Assembly: GCF_910592395.1 (NCBI RefSeq)
Contig: NC_088323.1
Location: 3,534,001-3,598,000, forward strand
Reading direction: 5' to 3'
DNA length: 64,000 nt
From: Lineus longissimus
Lineage: Eukaryota; Nemertea; Pilidiophora; Heteronemertea; Lineidae
The translations under genes were made by a program, and so were the position numbers. This document shows positions 53,769 through 64,000 of the stretch, piece by piece. The notes under the pieces are model-generated. The model was not told where the DNA came from, ran no database searches, and was given only the letters and a program-made list of their open reading frames with translations. The first letter of the stretch is position 1; the number at the start of each line of letters is the position of its first letter.

Positions 53769-54749
53769 ATGATGGCTTCAATCTTACTTTTGACCGTTGT
53801 GGGTGCATTTGCCTGTTTTGGAATTGGAGAATCCTGCACATTCAGCCCGCCAATGTTGCTCTGTCTGGACTTCGATTTCTTGAACATCACTGCGGGGTAC
53901 AAAAATGACACATCTTTATCGTCTCTGGTGAAGGCGCATGCCCCTGGAAACATTTACGTAATCAATGGATATTTAGGATATATAAACGAAAGCTTCGGAA
54001 ATCGGAATAACATCAAAGAAATAACGCTTGCAAACTGCAGCATAACGGGTTTCGCCTATTCTGACATGTTTTCCGCGCTGGCGAGTTTACAGGTATTAAA
54101 CCTCACGCGGAACTCTTTGACATTTATACCGGACCTTTTCAAGGCCAATATCAAGACAGTCGACCTAAGCTGGAATAGCATTACGTTCAGTAATGAGTCC
54201 CGAATTAATACGACAGCCATTGGTCAATTCTTTTCAGCTTTTGAGAACACGGTGAAAATGGAGTATATCAATCTTAGCCACAACAAGATTGGTTTCTTCG
54301 GCGGCTTTCCCATCGGCAATCGTCTCCGAACCCTAGACCTTTCAAACAACCCACTGTACGCAATTAGTCTTCAGAACACCCCTTGGATCTTAAACCTGAC
54401 CTACACTGAATTAGACGGTGATCGGATCACCCTTGACAACTTTAATCCTCGTCCAAAAAGACGTCAGAAAATCATCGATCTGAACAATGCAGGCCTGACA
54501 ACTTTGGGGGGAACCTTTCTTCAAAATATGATCGTTTGGAACACCATGTCTAACTTGACTGTCCAGATACAGGAAAACACCTTGACATGTGGATGTAACC
54601 TCAGGGAGGCATGGCGTATGATTGCTGCCCTCAAGCAGACTGGAAAAGACCCTGGCTGGTTTGATAACCTAACTTGTACAAGTCCGTCTTTGGGTTTAAC
54701 CTCTTATAGGTTGCCAGAAATCCCAGTATCCTTTTTCAGCTCTTGCTGA
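53769..54749 (+). CDS. Secreted leucine-rich-repeat protein 1, single exon
   Basis: The frame encodes 326 residues. A signal peptide (SILLLTVVGAFACFGIGESC) is followed by a short N-cap with two Cys nine apart (CTFSPPMLLC). LRRs follow: IKEITLANCSITGF, LQVLNLTRNSLTFIP, IKTVDLSWNSITF, MEYINLSHNKIGFFGGF, LRTLDLSNNPLYAI and KIIDLNNAGLTTLG. A C-terminal cap reads NTLTCGCNLREAW and then WFDNLTC. There are many NxS/T sites and no membrane anchor. Unlike its paralogues, the frame runs past the conserved splice site and stops after SFFSSC, with no PAN-like exon found downstream. It is probably a secreted recognition or adhesion protein. It is convergent with the paralogue at 57290-58241. Confidence 0.85.
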   Translation: MMASILLLTVVGAFACFGIGESCTFSPPMLLCLDFDFLNITAGYKNDTSLSSLVKAHAPGNIYVINGYLGYINESFGNRNNIKEITLANCSITGFAYSDMFSALASLQVLNLTRNSLTFIPDLFKANIKTVDLSWNSITFSNESRINTTAIGQFFSAFENTVKMEYINLSHNKIGFFGGFPIGNRLRTLDLSNNPLYAISLQNTPWILNLTYTELDGDRITLDNFNPRPKRRQKIIDLNNAGLTTLGGTFLQNMIVWNTMSNLTVQIQENTLTCGCNLREAWRMIAALKQTGKDPGWFDNLTCTSPSLGLTSYRLPEIPVSFFSSC

Positions 54750-57289
54750 GCTTTCTTTCAACAATCGTCGGGAAGTCGTGAAAGGATAATAGCAGCTTTC
54801 GGAAAACCAGATATTTGCTCTTGTATTGTGTCCATGTATCGGTATTGATATTAAGTTGAATAGCGTAACGTGATTTTTTACGCCGTTTGTTTACAGAGAC
54901 GTCATGTGTTACGGCCGCAAAATTTGCACCTGCCAAAACTACGTAGGAGTGGATTTCCCATTGCCTGTTACCCGTTGGCAATCCGTCATAGACTAACTGG
55001 CACTATTTTAACGCGTTTCAAATGCCAACTTCCTCGCCTGTTTAACTGAAGGCATAAGCCGCATCTTTCGGGTACGGAGAGAACACTTTGAATCCGGTTT
55101 TAAACATTTTCGCCGGTGTTTGATTTGACCCAGTTTTGATCTTTTAAGGGTCGCAGAACACCTTATACGACAACCATGGATCATAATTATCTCAATATGA
55201 GATTTTGTAAGAGACCATGTGTTGGATAAATTCCTCCGCAAAGAATGATTGTGTATGTTACCACACGGATCGCTTTTCGTACAGTGTATTTCGAATGGTA
55301 AACATACACTGCTGAAGTGCTTTGTTCTCAGATTGCTGTCTTTTGCTGTGGAAGGTCAACCATTTTTGTGCTCCAACCCTCTGTAAACAGGCCACTGTCT
55401 TAGTCGGGCTTGATATAACTGTGTTGCGCTGTAATAAATCTCCTTCCTTGTATCAAGACCAACTGCTTACTAGTATATGAAGCCTTATTTGTATTACTAG
55501 TAAATGTTGACCTTCGTGTTATTTGCATTGTCAAAGACTGTGATACGCACCAACTGCACCAAACACTAAAACGGATCAATATATCATCATTTGTGCCAAG
55601 CTTAGATTGTTTTCCGATTAAAGATATTTTCAAAAGTAAAGGTTGTGTTATTAATCATTCGACTATAAAGACTCCACCGCACACACAACTATCAAATGGT
55701 TTTAGGATGGTTCAGTTGAGCCTGTTATGTTTTACTCTCTGTGGCCGAGTTCGTCTTAGTGGAACTCGAGGGTACAGTAGGAGTGTCACGTGGGATTACA
55801 TAATGTAAATGCAAATTTAGCGTTTTTTGCAAATTTAGCGTTTTTGCAGTTTATTCACTGTGTCACAAATGTATTGAGTCACTCTGTCAAACAATCATTT
55901 TACCTATCTTAGGCTGTACTATTGCTGGAGTCATATAAAAAATGGCCTAAAAGTCACTAGGGGCTGTTATGTAATAAAAGTTCATGCTGTTTTTATTTGC
56001 ATTTTCATTGTATTCATATAAAAACTATGTTTCCAAATATATTCATGAATAAATATCGACTTATTAGTATATGGGATTGCTTTTTTCGTTTTTCTCAAAA
56101 CATGGAAAATTTAGATAGACAATTTGTTTAGGAGCGTGACGGTTTATAATTTAGGCCACGTTCCCTGAGTTGCTTCCACAATAGTCGTCCATCCTCTCTG
56201 ACATGTCAAGTCGGAAGACTTGACTCACGTGACATGACGTCATCGAATCACCTCCCCTGGTCGATATGCTGAGCCAGGTGGGCCGGATTAAGTCACACGA
56301 AATCGCCATAGGGGTCTTAGTTTTAGAATGCCAGATATAACGAAATAACACACTCCTCGTGTACACACAGATCATTTATTTGTCACTCTAAATCACATCA
56401 TATACAGGTTATGTGTATGTATATATTTCACGCTGTATCAAGCACGACCCATGATTGTCTATTGAATTGTTCCGTTTGCTGTGAGAGAAAAATACAAGCA
56501 CTACAAATTTAGTGTGGGGGATGACTGTAGTTTCATGTGATCTACCATAGCAAAGCAGGTACTTGAAGCACAATATCGATATTGAGTTATTGAAATGGGC
56601 TGATCATGCACAATATTACCTTTAAAATGATGTATGACACATTTTTCAGTCTCTTGAGAATTGTTTGAGATATGGACTCAGAACACATCAATCGTTCAAG
56701 TTTATACCTTGAAAAAACTCATATAAGGATCACTAGTCAGTCAGTAAGAAGACCGTTTGTAAGGTCACGTTGTCTTATATTTTACTCTACTATCATCACG
56801 ATCATAGCCCCAAGACAGCTTTAGAAAAATAATCAGGAAGTCATTTCAACCATAAACCTTGCCGTATTCATCAGTTACATGATTGTTCTGTAAAATATAA
56901 GCATGAAATAACGTATAAATAATAAGGATGCAGACATGTTTTAGAATTTATGCCGAGCTAGCGGTCCTTGGTTGTCTTAGATGTAACAAGACAACGTTGT
57001 TTTCTTATCAACCCAACTTGGATAGACCAAAATCCTAGGCCCTCCCAATGATTTTGGACGTAATTTGAGGTCTACCTGTTCATGTGCGGTCTTAATTAGA
57101 CAACCAAATGATCTACAGCTATGTATTAATTCCTATTCTAATTAGTGAACATTTGCCATCAAATTAAAACTTCTGGCAGCCCAACCTCAAATTGGTATTT
57201 TGGAATACTGAGTATTCGCCGAAGTTCTGATGCCCCAGAAACCATGAAAACGATTTCTTCGAAAAGCTTGTTCGTTACAATATACTTAC
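54750..57289. other. Space between convergent LRR genes 1 and 2
   Basis: No PAN-like exon matching the right-hand paralogues was found on either strand. A short 3' exon for LRR gene 2 may lie near 57085, where CATGAACAG/G would add a 13-residue tail in frame, but this is speculative. The region is otherwise AT-rich with a short tandem repeat at 55811. Confidence 0.5.
55811..55848. repeat. Tandem duplication of GCAAATTTAGCGTTTTT
   Basis: Two adjacent copies differ by one T in the T run, in non-coding DNA. Confidence 0.85.
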
Positions 57290-58241
57290 CGAGATTGGCC
57301 TCGGTAAGAGATGTGACCATCCTTCCCGTGTACGCTGATGGTTGACCACACTCAAGCCCATCAAACCAGCCAGGGTTGATGTCGCTTTCCTCTAAGGCGA
57401 GTATCATCCTCCTAGACTTGATCATCTCGCATGTGCAGTTCAGGTTGCTATTGCCTAAATGGACAGTGAGGTTCGCTATGGTGCTCCAAATGACAAGCCG
57501 CTGCACAAAATCAGTTGGCAACTTCGTAATTGCAGCGTTGCGTAGGTCTATGATTTTGTAGCGTCCTCCTGGTACGATCTCGTATCCGTCAAATGCGATC
57601 GCGTCGCTGTCAAGTTGCGTGTGCGAAAGATTCAGGAACCGGGGCGTGTCGTGAAGGCTTACGGCGTACAACGGGTTGTTAGAAAGATCCAGGGTTTTCA
57701 GCAGATTGCCTATTTTAAACCCACCGAAGAATCCAATCTCATTGTCATTAAGGTGCAACTCTCGTAACATGTCCTGGTTCTCGAGGCTTGAGTAAAAAGC
57801 TCGGATTGCTGTAGTGTTACCATTGTTTGATTCCGTAAAGTTAATGCTATTCCGGCTCAGGTCCACTATCTTCAGGGAGCCTTTTGGAAGATCTGGTATA
57901 CTTGTCAGTTGGTTGCTGGTAAGATTTAAATTCTGTAAAGCCGTTAAAACAGAAAATACATTTGATTGAGTAAAACCTGTTATGCCGCAATTGGCAAGTG
58001 TTACCTTTTGGATGATGTTTCCTGTGCCAAAAGCGTTGTTGTAGTTGCCTACGTTTGCGTTGATTGCATATATCTCGCTTGCGGAATAAGATGTCACAAA
58101 CTGCTCCACATGTGATTGATTACTTGTTGCTATGAAGTTGTCCAGATCCAGGCAGAACATTATGGGTTTGATGTAAATGCAACAGCGTCCAAAGCCGAGG
58201 CAAACGAAAACGCACATGAGAGTTAGAGAATATGTCGGCAT
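57290..58241 (-). CDS. Secreted leucine-rich-repeat protein 2, first exon (3' end not found)
   Basis: The exon starts at ATG 58241 and ends at a strong donor (CAATCTCG/GTAAGTATA, phase 1), encoding 317 residues plus one base. The architecture equals its paralogues: signal peptide (LMCVFVCLGFGRCC), N-cap CIYIKPIMFC, LRRs with VTLANCGITGF, LQNLNLTSNQLTSIP, LKIVDLSRNSINF, LRELHLNDNEIGFFGGF and LKTLDLSNNPLYAV, and a C-cap NLNCTCEMIKSRR then WFDGLEC. If the donor is not used, the frame adds about 42 residues and stops. The expected PAN-like second exon is not visible on the minus strand down to 54750. It may use another 3' exon or be truncated. Confidence 0.82.
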
Positions 58242-59366
58242 CTTGATAGCCCTTTTATCTACACAAAGAAACAGGTTTCGGTGTCAATACGATAATGAAG
58301 TCTACAGCAGCAAAGGTTTCCACTACCATAGAATCGCAAAACGTAAACGGTACACGGTATCAGTACACGGCTTACACGGGAAGATATTGCAAAATCCGAT
58401 AGTTCCCTTAGCCGCGCCAGTTTACTGCTACTGTGTAAGCAATGTAAGAACATTTCGAATCATCGGATTACGTAATAAACATACAGGTTTATATTAGTCA
58501 ATAATATTTTGTCCTGGTCGATTCATTGCCCCCAAGGCGTGTTTTGACCAATTTCTGAATACCGGGCGACCCTTTCGATTTTTTTCATTCGTTATTGATA
58601 TGATCGCCAGGCAATTTGGCAAACAAATCAACACAATTAAACTAATGTTGATGAAGCGAAATCGAAGCTTATACCATTATCATACCGTTTATTTATTTAT
58701 GCCTTGGGCTCCAAAATCAGATTTCGCAATGCACTCGAATCCCTAAAAACAAACGCCAATTGTTCACTACATTGTTGACACAGGCCGCCCTTTTGGACAC
58801 AGTTTATTTGAGTAGATTCACGATGTCCGCGTATTTCTAGCCGCCAGTCCTTGAAGGTGAGCACATGTTGCTACGGCCTGAAATAAATGAGTGGAGACGA
58901 TTTAAAAAAATATCGGGGCAAGCTTATAACGTTCATCATGAGTCATTACCTAACTCTGGTATATATGAAGTGACAGGTGTTTTCCCCCCTCCCCGTCCAA
59001 TTATATAGCGCCTGACCAGCCAGGTTATGGATGATTACTCTGTTGCCATGCGGTTGTGCGGATGTTCCCATCACCGAAGTTTAGCAACATTGAGCGTTAG
59101 TAATCTATTGGCACATGATACAAGTGATAGTACTCTAGCACAGTTCACCAAGTTGCTTCAGTTCTTCATTTATCATTACCGTTGTGTAACATGTTGAGTG
59201 AATCGTCTATAACACAATTTTGTTTCACATCCTAAAGGTGTTACGACAGTGTGGGGGTGCAGGGCATGTTCGGATTGGACTTTCTACGCAAATCAACGGT
59301 TCGATGAAAGATAATTAAAAGATGTATCACGGATTTTGAACGACGTTGATATTTAAAGACGATTCC
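58242..59366. other. Space between LRR genes 2 and 3
   Basis: It holds the upstream region of LRR gene 2 and the 3' flank of LRR gene 3. I see no further exon. Confidence 0.55.
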
Positions 59367-60908
59367 TTAGTCTCTTGCCAGCTGCACATAGTGGTCAGCA
59401 CTGTGCCTTGACCTAATAAAAAAGGCTTTGGTTAGTTTTGCAAAAATAGTATACATGAACTTAGTACGAGCTTGATAACAAAATACATACCAACATTGCT
59501 TCGAATAATGGGTAACCACGTTTGATGTAACAGGCGCCCTAAAGCTATAGGGCGGTTCCGAGTGGTACTTGCAGAAAGGACTTGCTTTCGCAAAAAATTC
59601 AATGCAAAAACAATCAGCGCCTTGTTCATCGCACCACTCCAGGCACGCATCAACCGTGGTCAGGCTTGACGGTGCACTAGTGCCAAAGGCATACCTTGTA
59701 TTGAGCGTCACATCGTAGGAGCAACCTATTAAAGATAAAAAGCAGCCGTGTATTAGATGCAGCATTCATCTAGCTTATCTAAAAAGACTTCCATACATTT
59801 CCTGTTTGCCCTAGTTAGTTGAGAGAAAGTGCAACAAAGCATGTTAAAAACATTGTCACCTTTGAATCCAAGCTGTTTTAGGGGGAATGCCGGCCATCGT
59901 GGCGACTCGAGGAACATCTAAGATGCAAACAACCAGACACACGTTGAACTTACCTCCGCCACACAGTTTATCCTCTGCGATAGATGCCACTAACTCTCCA
60001 TTATATTTCTCCGGGAGAGAACACTTCATATTATCAAACCATCCAGGGTTGATGTCGCTATGCTGGAGAGAAATCAGCCTACGCAGAACTGCAGTCATGT
60101 TGCAGTCGCAGGTCCAATTGTTATCGTCCAAAGACACGTTGAGCTGCCCCTGGGTGCTCCAGATCACCAGTCTCTCTAGGAAACTGGTATCCAGCGTTGT
60201 CAATCCCGCATTGCTTAGGTCGATGACTTTGCGGCCCTGGGCGTTGTACCCTTCAAGTGTAATTGCAGAACTGTTTAGAGACGTATTGCTTAGATTAAGC
60301 AACTTAGGTGACACCTGGATATGGATGGCAACCAATGGATTGTTGGAGAGATCGAGGACTCTTAAGGAATCGGCCATGGAAAACCCTCCGAAGTAACCAA
60401 TGCTGTTGTTACTGAGATCTAAGTATTTTAGATTGTCCAAGTGTTTTAAGGCAGAATAAAATGAGTCGGTTTCTGTGGTGTTATACTGCTTGGCCTCATC
60501 GAAGGTAATGTTGTTGTTGCTCAAGTCCAAAATCCGTAGTTCCGTTCTCGGCAGCGCAGGAATTGTTGTCAGGGAATTCATTGTAAGGTTCAAAGTATCC
60601 AGACTTTGTAGATTTGAGAAGGTGTTAGCTTGAGCGAAACCTGTGATTCCACAATTCGCAAGCGTTATTGTCTTCAGGTTCATCTGAGTGCTGAAGGTTG
60701 GAGTGAACAACCCAATGTTAGCTTTTACGATAAATACACTTTCAGGGGCGTGCTCCTGCAATAAGGTTATGAGAGTCGACTCCTCGCTTGACGTAAGGAA
60801 GGTATCCAGGTCCATACAAATAAGAATGGGCTTGCTGTAGATGCAGCCATGTCCGAACCAAGCACACACAAACATGCACAGAAGGGCTGCGGATATTACG
60901 TTCTTCAT
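59367..60908 (-). CDS. Secreted LRR protein 3 with C-terminal PAN/apple-like domain, three exons
   Basis: Exons on the minus strand are 60908-59954, 59725-59491 and 59412-59367, with phases 1-1 and 2-2, giving 411 residues. The start is the first ATG, aligned with the paralogues. Exon 1 encodes a signal peptide, the N-cap CIYSKPILIC, LRRs (ITLANCGITGF, LDTLNLTMNSLTTIP, LRILDLSNNNITF, LKYLDLSNNSIGYFGGF, LRVLDLSNNPLVAI, KVIDLSNAGLTTLD) and the cap NNWTCDCNMTAVLRR then WFDNMKC and DKLC. Exon 2 encodes residues 319-397, with Cys spaced as GCS, ACLEWC, DCFCIEF, FCKY and QCW, a PAN/apple-like pattern. Exon 3 adds SRHSADHYVQLARD and a stop. There is no anchor, so it is secreted. The donor of exon 1 lies six bases later than in gene 4, adding two residues. 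Confidence 0.87.
59824..60111. repeat. Near-identical tract shared with 62524-62805 (LRR genes 3 and 4)
   Basis: About 285 bases covering the C-terminal cap codons, the exon 1 donor and the start of intron 1 match 62524-62805. There are only about four substitutions and one 6-bp insertion. On both sides similarity drops abruptly to paralogue level (exon side) or disappears (intron side). Confidence 0.9.
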
Positions 60909-61630
60909 GCTGTAATCACCACACACTTCAATGCTTAGACAACAAGTCCTTCTCCAGCAGGCCTGCGCACGTTCCGTACTTCAAATCAATCCCAAATAGA
61001 TATAGCTTGCATTCAGTACACGAGGAAGCTGTCAAACACTGTGCAATGAAATCTAACCACGAAGTGCAGTCCTACATGATTCATTTCTGTTGAGTCGGAC
61101 TGCTGTTGCCGGAGATGGTCACAGAAGAATTTTTACGTGCAACAGGTCCTTATAGAGGCTGCCTTATATATCAATTTTTTCAGTTGTCAATTCAGAAAAT
61201 GTGTGTATGTGGCAGAGAAAGAAAAATAATTTAATGGTATTGTGTTTGTTGCTGTTCGATTACATAAATCAGGAACTCCATTGTTGTTGATATTGGTGCG
61301 ACATTCTATCATGGCCTGGCAAAAATATACTTCAAAATATTAGTCTAAATTGCTATGCCACAGGACAAATATTGCATCGTTGTTTCAGTTTATAACAAGA
61401 GAATAATATGACATAACCAGTCGAATTTGTAACGAAGTGGCATTACGTCCACTACTGACGATGCCGTCTCATGATCGTGATTATCGTATTTGGGCAAAAT
61501 ATTTGGGATTGATCATTTCAAACTCTATTAGTTTAAAACTATGATGTTTCTGATATATGTAGAATAGTGTAAACTTGAAACCGTTCAGTCCAGTCGAGCT
61601 GTTTTACTTTCGCTTTGTGTTTCGAGCTGA
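60909..61630. other. Space between LRR genes 3 and 4
   Basis: It contains the promoter region of LRR gene 3 and the 3' flank of LRR gene 4. No further coding sequence is seen. Confidence 0.55.
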
Positions 61631-63617
61631 CTAACTTCCAGTGGACCTGAAAACATAAAATCAATGGGTTTTAGGAAAATGACAGTACGAATAATGCACA
61701 CTTCGTTCATAAAATGCATTATGCAATTACAAACTTTAGAAAAAAACGAATGTGGGAAGCTTTTAATGAAGAACCAAAACTTTGTTTGTGTGTTGGGCTA
61801 AAATAGCAACGCCGAAACGCGTGCGTTGTCGCGAGCGCAAGCAGTGGAAACCTACCCATTACTGTCTGTAACTCTGTTGCACACTCTATCACACAAAAAC
61901 CTTTTTATTTAATTACTCTAGAAAATAAATACAAACCAACACGTTTTTCCGTAATGGGTAGCCATAGTTGAAGTATATCTCGCCTTAATTTGATAGGGTG
62001 GCCTTACGAAGTACGTGCAGCTATTACCACTGCTTTGGACTTTAAAGTCAAAGCCGAAACAGTCATCTCCTTCGCTATCGCACCACCCTATGCATGCCTC
62101 AGCGGTATTGTAGCCGCTCGGTAGAGTCCCGTCAAATTGAAACATAGTATTGGCTGTTATTTCATAAGGGCATCCTGTAAAATATAAAGATTAGATATAA
62201 CATAAATAATTATTCCCCTATTTCCTATTGCTAGAACATTACAAAAAGAACAGAAAGAAAAAGGTGTATTTACGATTGCAAGAAAGAGAACAAGAAAAGG
62301 TGCCTGCAAAACATTCTCCTTGACACAGGATTATTTCCTTTTCGGGGCACAAATATGTCTATATTTCTATAGATCGATGTGGTTCGTGATGTTGATCTTT
62401 GCGTATAGCGGCCAAGCTCGCGAACACTTTCATATTCATAATGTTGTTGCAAAAACAAATCTTAACTCACACTCGCAGATCACCTCGTGTGAAATTCTCT
62501 GTCACTCGAAATGAGATATATCCAGAAAGTGCAACAAAGCATGTTAAAAACATTGTCACCTTTGAATCCAAGCTGTTTTAGGGGGAATGCCGGCCATCGT
62601 GGCGACTCGAGGAACATCTAAGATGCAAACAACCAACCACACGTTGAACTTACCACACAGTTTATCCTCTGCGATAGATGCCACTAACTCCCCATTATAT
62701 TTCTCCGGGAGAGAACACTTCATATTATCAAACCATCCAGGGTTGATGTCGCTTTGCTGGAGAGAAATCAGCCTACGCAGAACTGCAGTCATGTTGCAGT
62801 CGCAGTTCCAGTTATTCTCTGTCAGGAGGACTGTCAGTTTCCCCTGTGTACTCAGGATAACCAATTTCTCAAGGAAATTAGGATCCAGTGTTGTAATATT
62901 TGAGTAGTTTAGATCAATGACTTTCTTGCCCCTTGTAGTGGTGTCGTAGCCATCAAGCGTGATCGGGGAACCATGCAGCATGTTCAGATTGGTGTGAGTC
63001 AGATTCAAGAGTCGGGGTGTATTGTGTAGTTGAATGGCAAACAGAGGGTTGAACGAGAGGTCCAAAAATTTAAGCTTGTTGCCGATGTTGATGCCGCCGA
63101 AGTACCCAAGGTTGTTATGACTCAGGTCAAGCCTTACAAGTGTGACAATGTTTTGCAAAACTGAATAAAATGCCTCGATTGCTGTTGTGTTGCCCTGGTT
63201 TGCCTCGTCGAATGAAAGGTTGTTCCAACTCATGTCCAAAACATCCAAAGAAGTCTTCGGAAGCTCAGGTATACTTGTCAGGGCGTTATGTGTCAGATTC
63301 AATTTATCTAATCCTGGAAGCGCGGAGAAAATATCCGAAACCTCGAACTTAGTTATGCCACAGTCTGCGAGGGTTATTTTGCGAAGATTTCGCGAGACGC
63401 CGAAACTCACCTCAAATGTCCCTATGTTTGCTTTGATGGCATAAACCTGATCAGGGGCATATTCCTCGACCAGCGCTGTGATGGTGGTTTGATTGAAAGT
63501 GGCAATAAAATCGTCAATGTCCAAACACAGGAAAGTTGGCCGAGTGTAAAAGCAGGCGTTTCCTAGTCCGAAATGGAGCAATGCACACACAAAGCTTGAA
63601 GTTATAATATTCGCCAT
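61631..63617 (-). CDS. Secreted LRR protein 4 with C-terminal PAN/apple-like domain, three exons
   Basis: Exons on the minus strand are 63617-62654, 62174-61937 and 61646-61631, giving 405 residues with the same phases as gene 3. ATG 63617 is chosen because MANIITSSFVCALL aligns with the paralogue starts; an in-frame ATG at 63647 would add ten residues and weaken the signal peptide. Exon 1 has the N-cap CFYTRPTFLC, LRRs (ITLADCGITKF, LDKLNLTHNALTSIP, LDVLDMSWNNLSF, LVRLDLSHNNLGYFGGI, LKFLDLSFNPLFAI, KVIDLNYSNITTLD) and the cap NNWNCDCNMTAVLRR with DKLCG. Exon 2 is PAN/apple-like (GCPYEI, ACIGWC, DDCFGFDF, NSCTYF, KTCW). Exon 3 is only 16 bases and adds STGS and a stop. The donor of exon 2 is GTTTGT, weaker than GTATGT in gene 3. 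Confidence 0.85.
62524..62805. repeat. Near-identical tract shared with 59824-60111 (LRR genes 3 and 4)
   Basis: Partner of the tract in LRR gene 3. It contains the same cap codons, donor and intron start. Confidence 0.9.
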
Positions 63618-64000
63618 TCCTGTTATATTTGAACGGGCAATCCACATAAGAAATGTACACCAATTGTTGTAACTGAAAGGAAGCAGTTATCCTCCAATTG
63701 CTTGTTCTTTAGTTGTTTTATCAGATAGATTGTCCTCCGACTATTCTAGGACGTTTGAAAACGTTCGTGGTCTTCGTTATCCACCTCTAGGCAGAAAGTG
63801 ATAGTTTCTCTCGAATGGTAGAGTAGAAACCTTAACCTGGTGATTCATGGAATCCAAATCCGGTATCTCCGAAGGAATAACTCGAATTTTGATGACGATT
63901 TGGTCGCGAACTTTTATCAAGAATGCTGACACAAAGTGAAGCAGAAATAGGTCTAAGGTACCAACTCGATTCCAAGGATAAGTTTGTAATATTTGTTCAG
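63618..64000. other. 5' flank of LRR gene 4
   Basis: No further exon is visible up to the edge of the window. The promoter of LRR gene 4 should lie here. Confidence 0.5.

Noticed and set aside
59856-59953. C-terminal extension KFNVCLVVCILDVPRVATMAG of the LRR exon
   Set aside because: It is read-through into intron 1 past a strong GTAAGT donor, and the next exon joins in the right phase.
59887-60396. 169-codon plus-strand frame inside LRR gene 3
   Set aside because: It is antisense to a well-supported coding exon and has the composition of an LRR shadow.

Overview
The window is invertebrate animal nuclear DNA. Genes have GT-AG introns, a few hundred bases of intron per kilobase in the compact genes, AATAAA-type polyadenylation signals, animal-type rhodopsin GPCRs and a CYP2-clade P450. 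A prolyl aminopeptidase next to neuropeptide-type GPCRs with a DRA/NFxxY signature would fit a lophotrochozoan (annelid, brachiopod, mollusc). A cephalochordate is not excluded; the species cannot be fixed from the sequence.

Layout. 1-8716: no supportable gene. 8717-12972 (+): a four-exon kisspeptin/galanin-type receptor, whose last exon and 3' UTR are followed by an exact-length 673-bp tandem copy. 15184-17526 (+): a seven-exon prolyl aminopeptidase with an intact Ser-Asp-His triad. 18090-21073 (-): a CYP2-like P450 convergent with it, intact over exons 3-5 but broken in its N-terminal part. 21968-23167 (-): an intronless SLC35G/EamA transporter. 23331-29284: two tandem 2.97-kb units, each with one three-exon orphan rhodopsin GPCR; the two receptors differ at four residues. 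A relic of the P450 first-exon region lies at the left edge of this array.

29.3-52.5 kb is a gene desert with simple repeats, a 39-bp tandem repeat, two weak exon candidates and a nested pair of non-autonomous DNA transposons. The outer element (43570-44636) has long terminal inverted repeats and a perfect 9-bp target-site duplication (Mutator-like). The inner one (43831-44350) has CAGGGCCGTATTTA ends and a 5-bp duplication. A likely first exon of an unknown gene is at 52569-52743.

53.8-63.6 kb holds a cluster of four related secreted leucine-rich-repeat proteins, one on + and three on -. Each has a signal peptide, a two-cysteine N-cap, LRRs and an LRR C-terminal cap in one exon. The two rightmost genes splice that exon, in the same phase, to a cysteine-rich PAN/apple-like exon and a tiny terminal exon. 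Exchange between paralogues is visible as a nearly identical ~285-bp tract spanning the end of the LRR exon and the start of the intron. This cluster is the best candidate for an undescribed system: a diversifying family of secreted LRR-apple recognition proteins. The genes in the window do not form one pathway; the common theme is repeated local tandem duplication.
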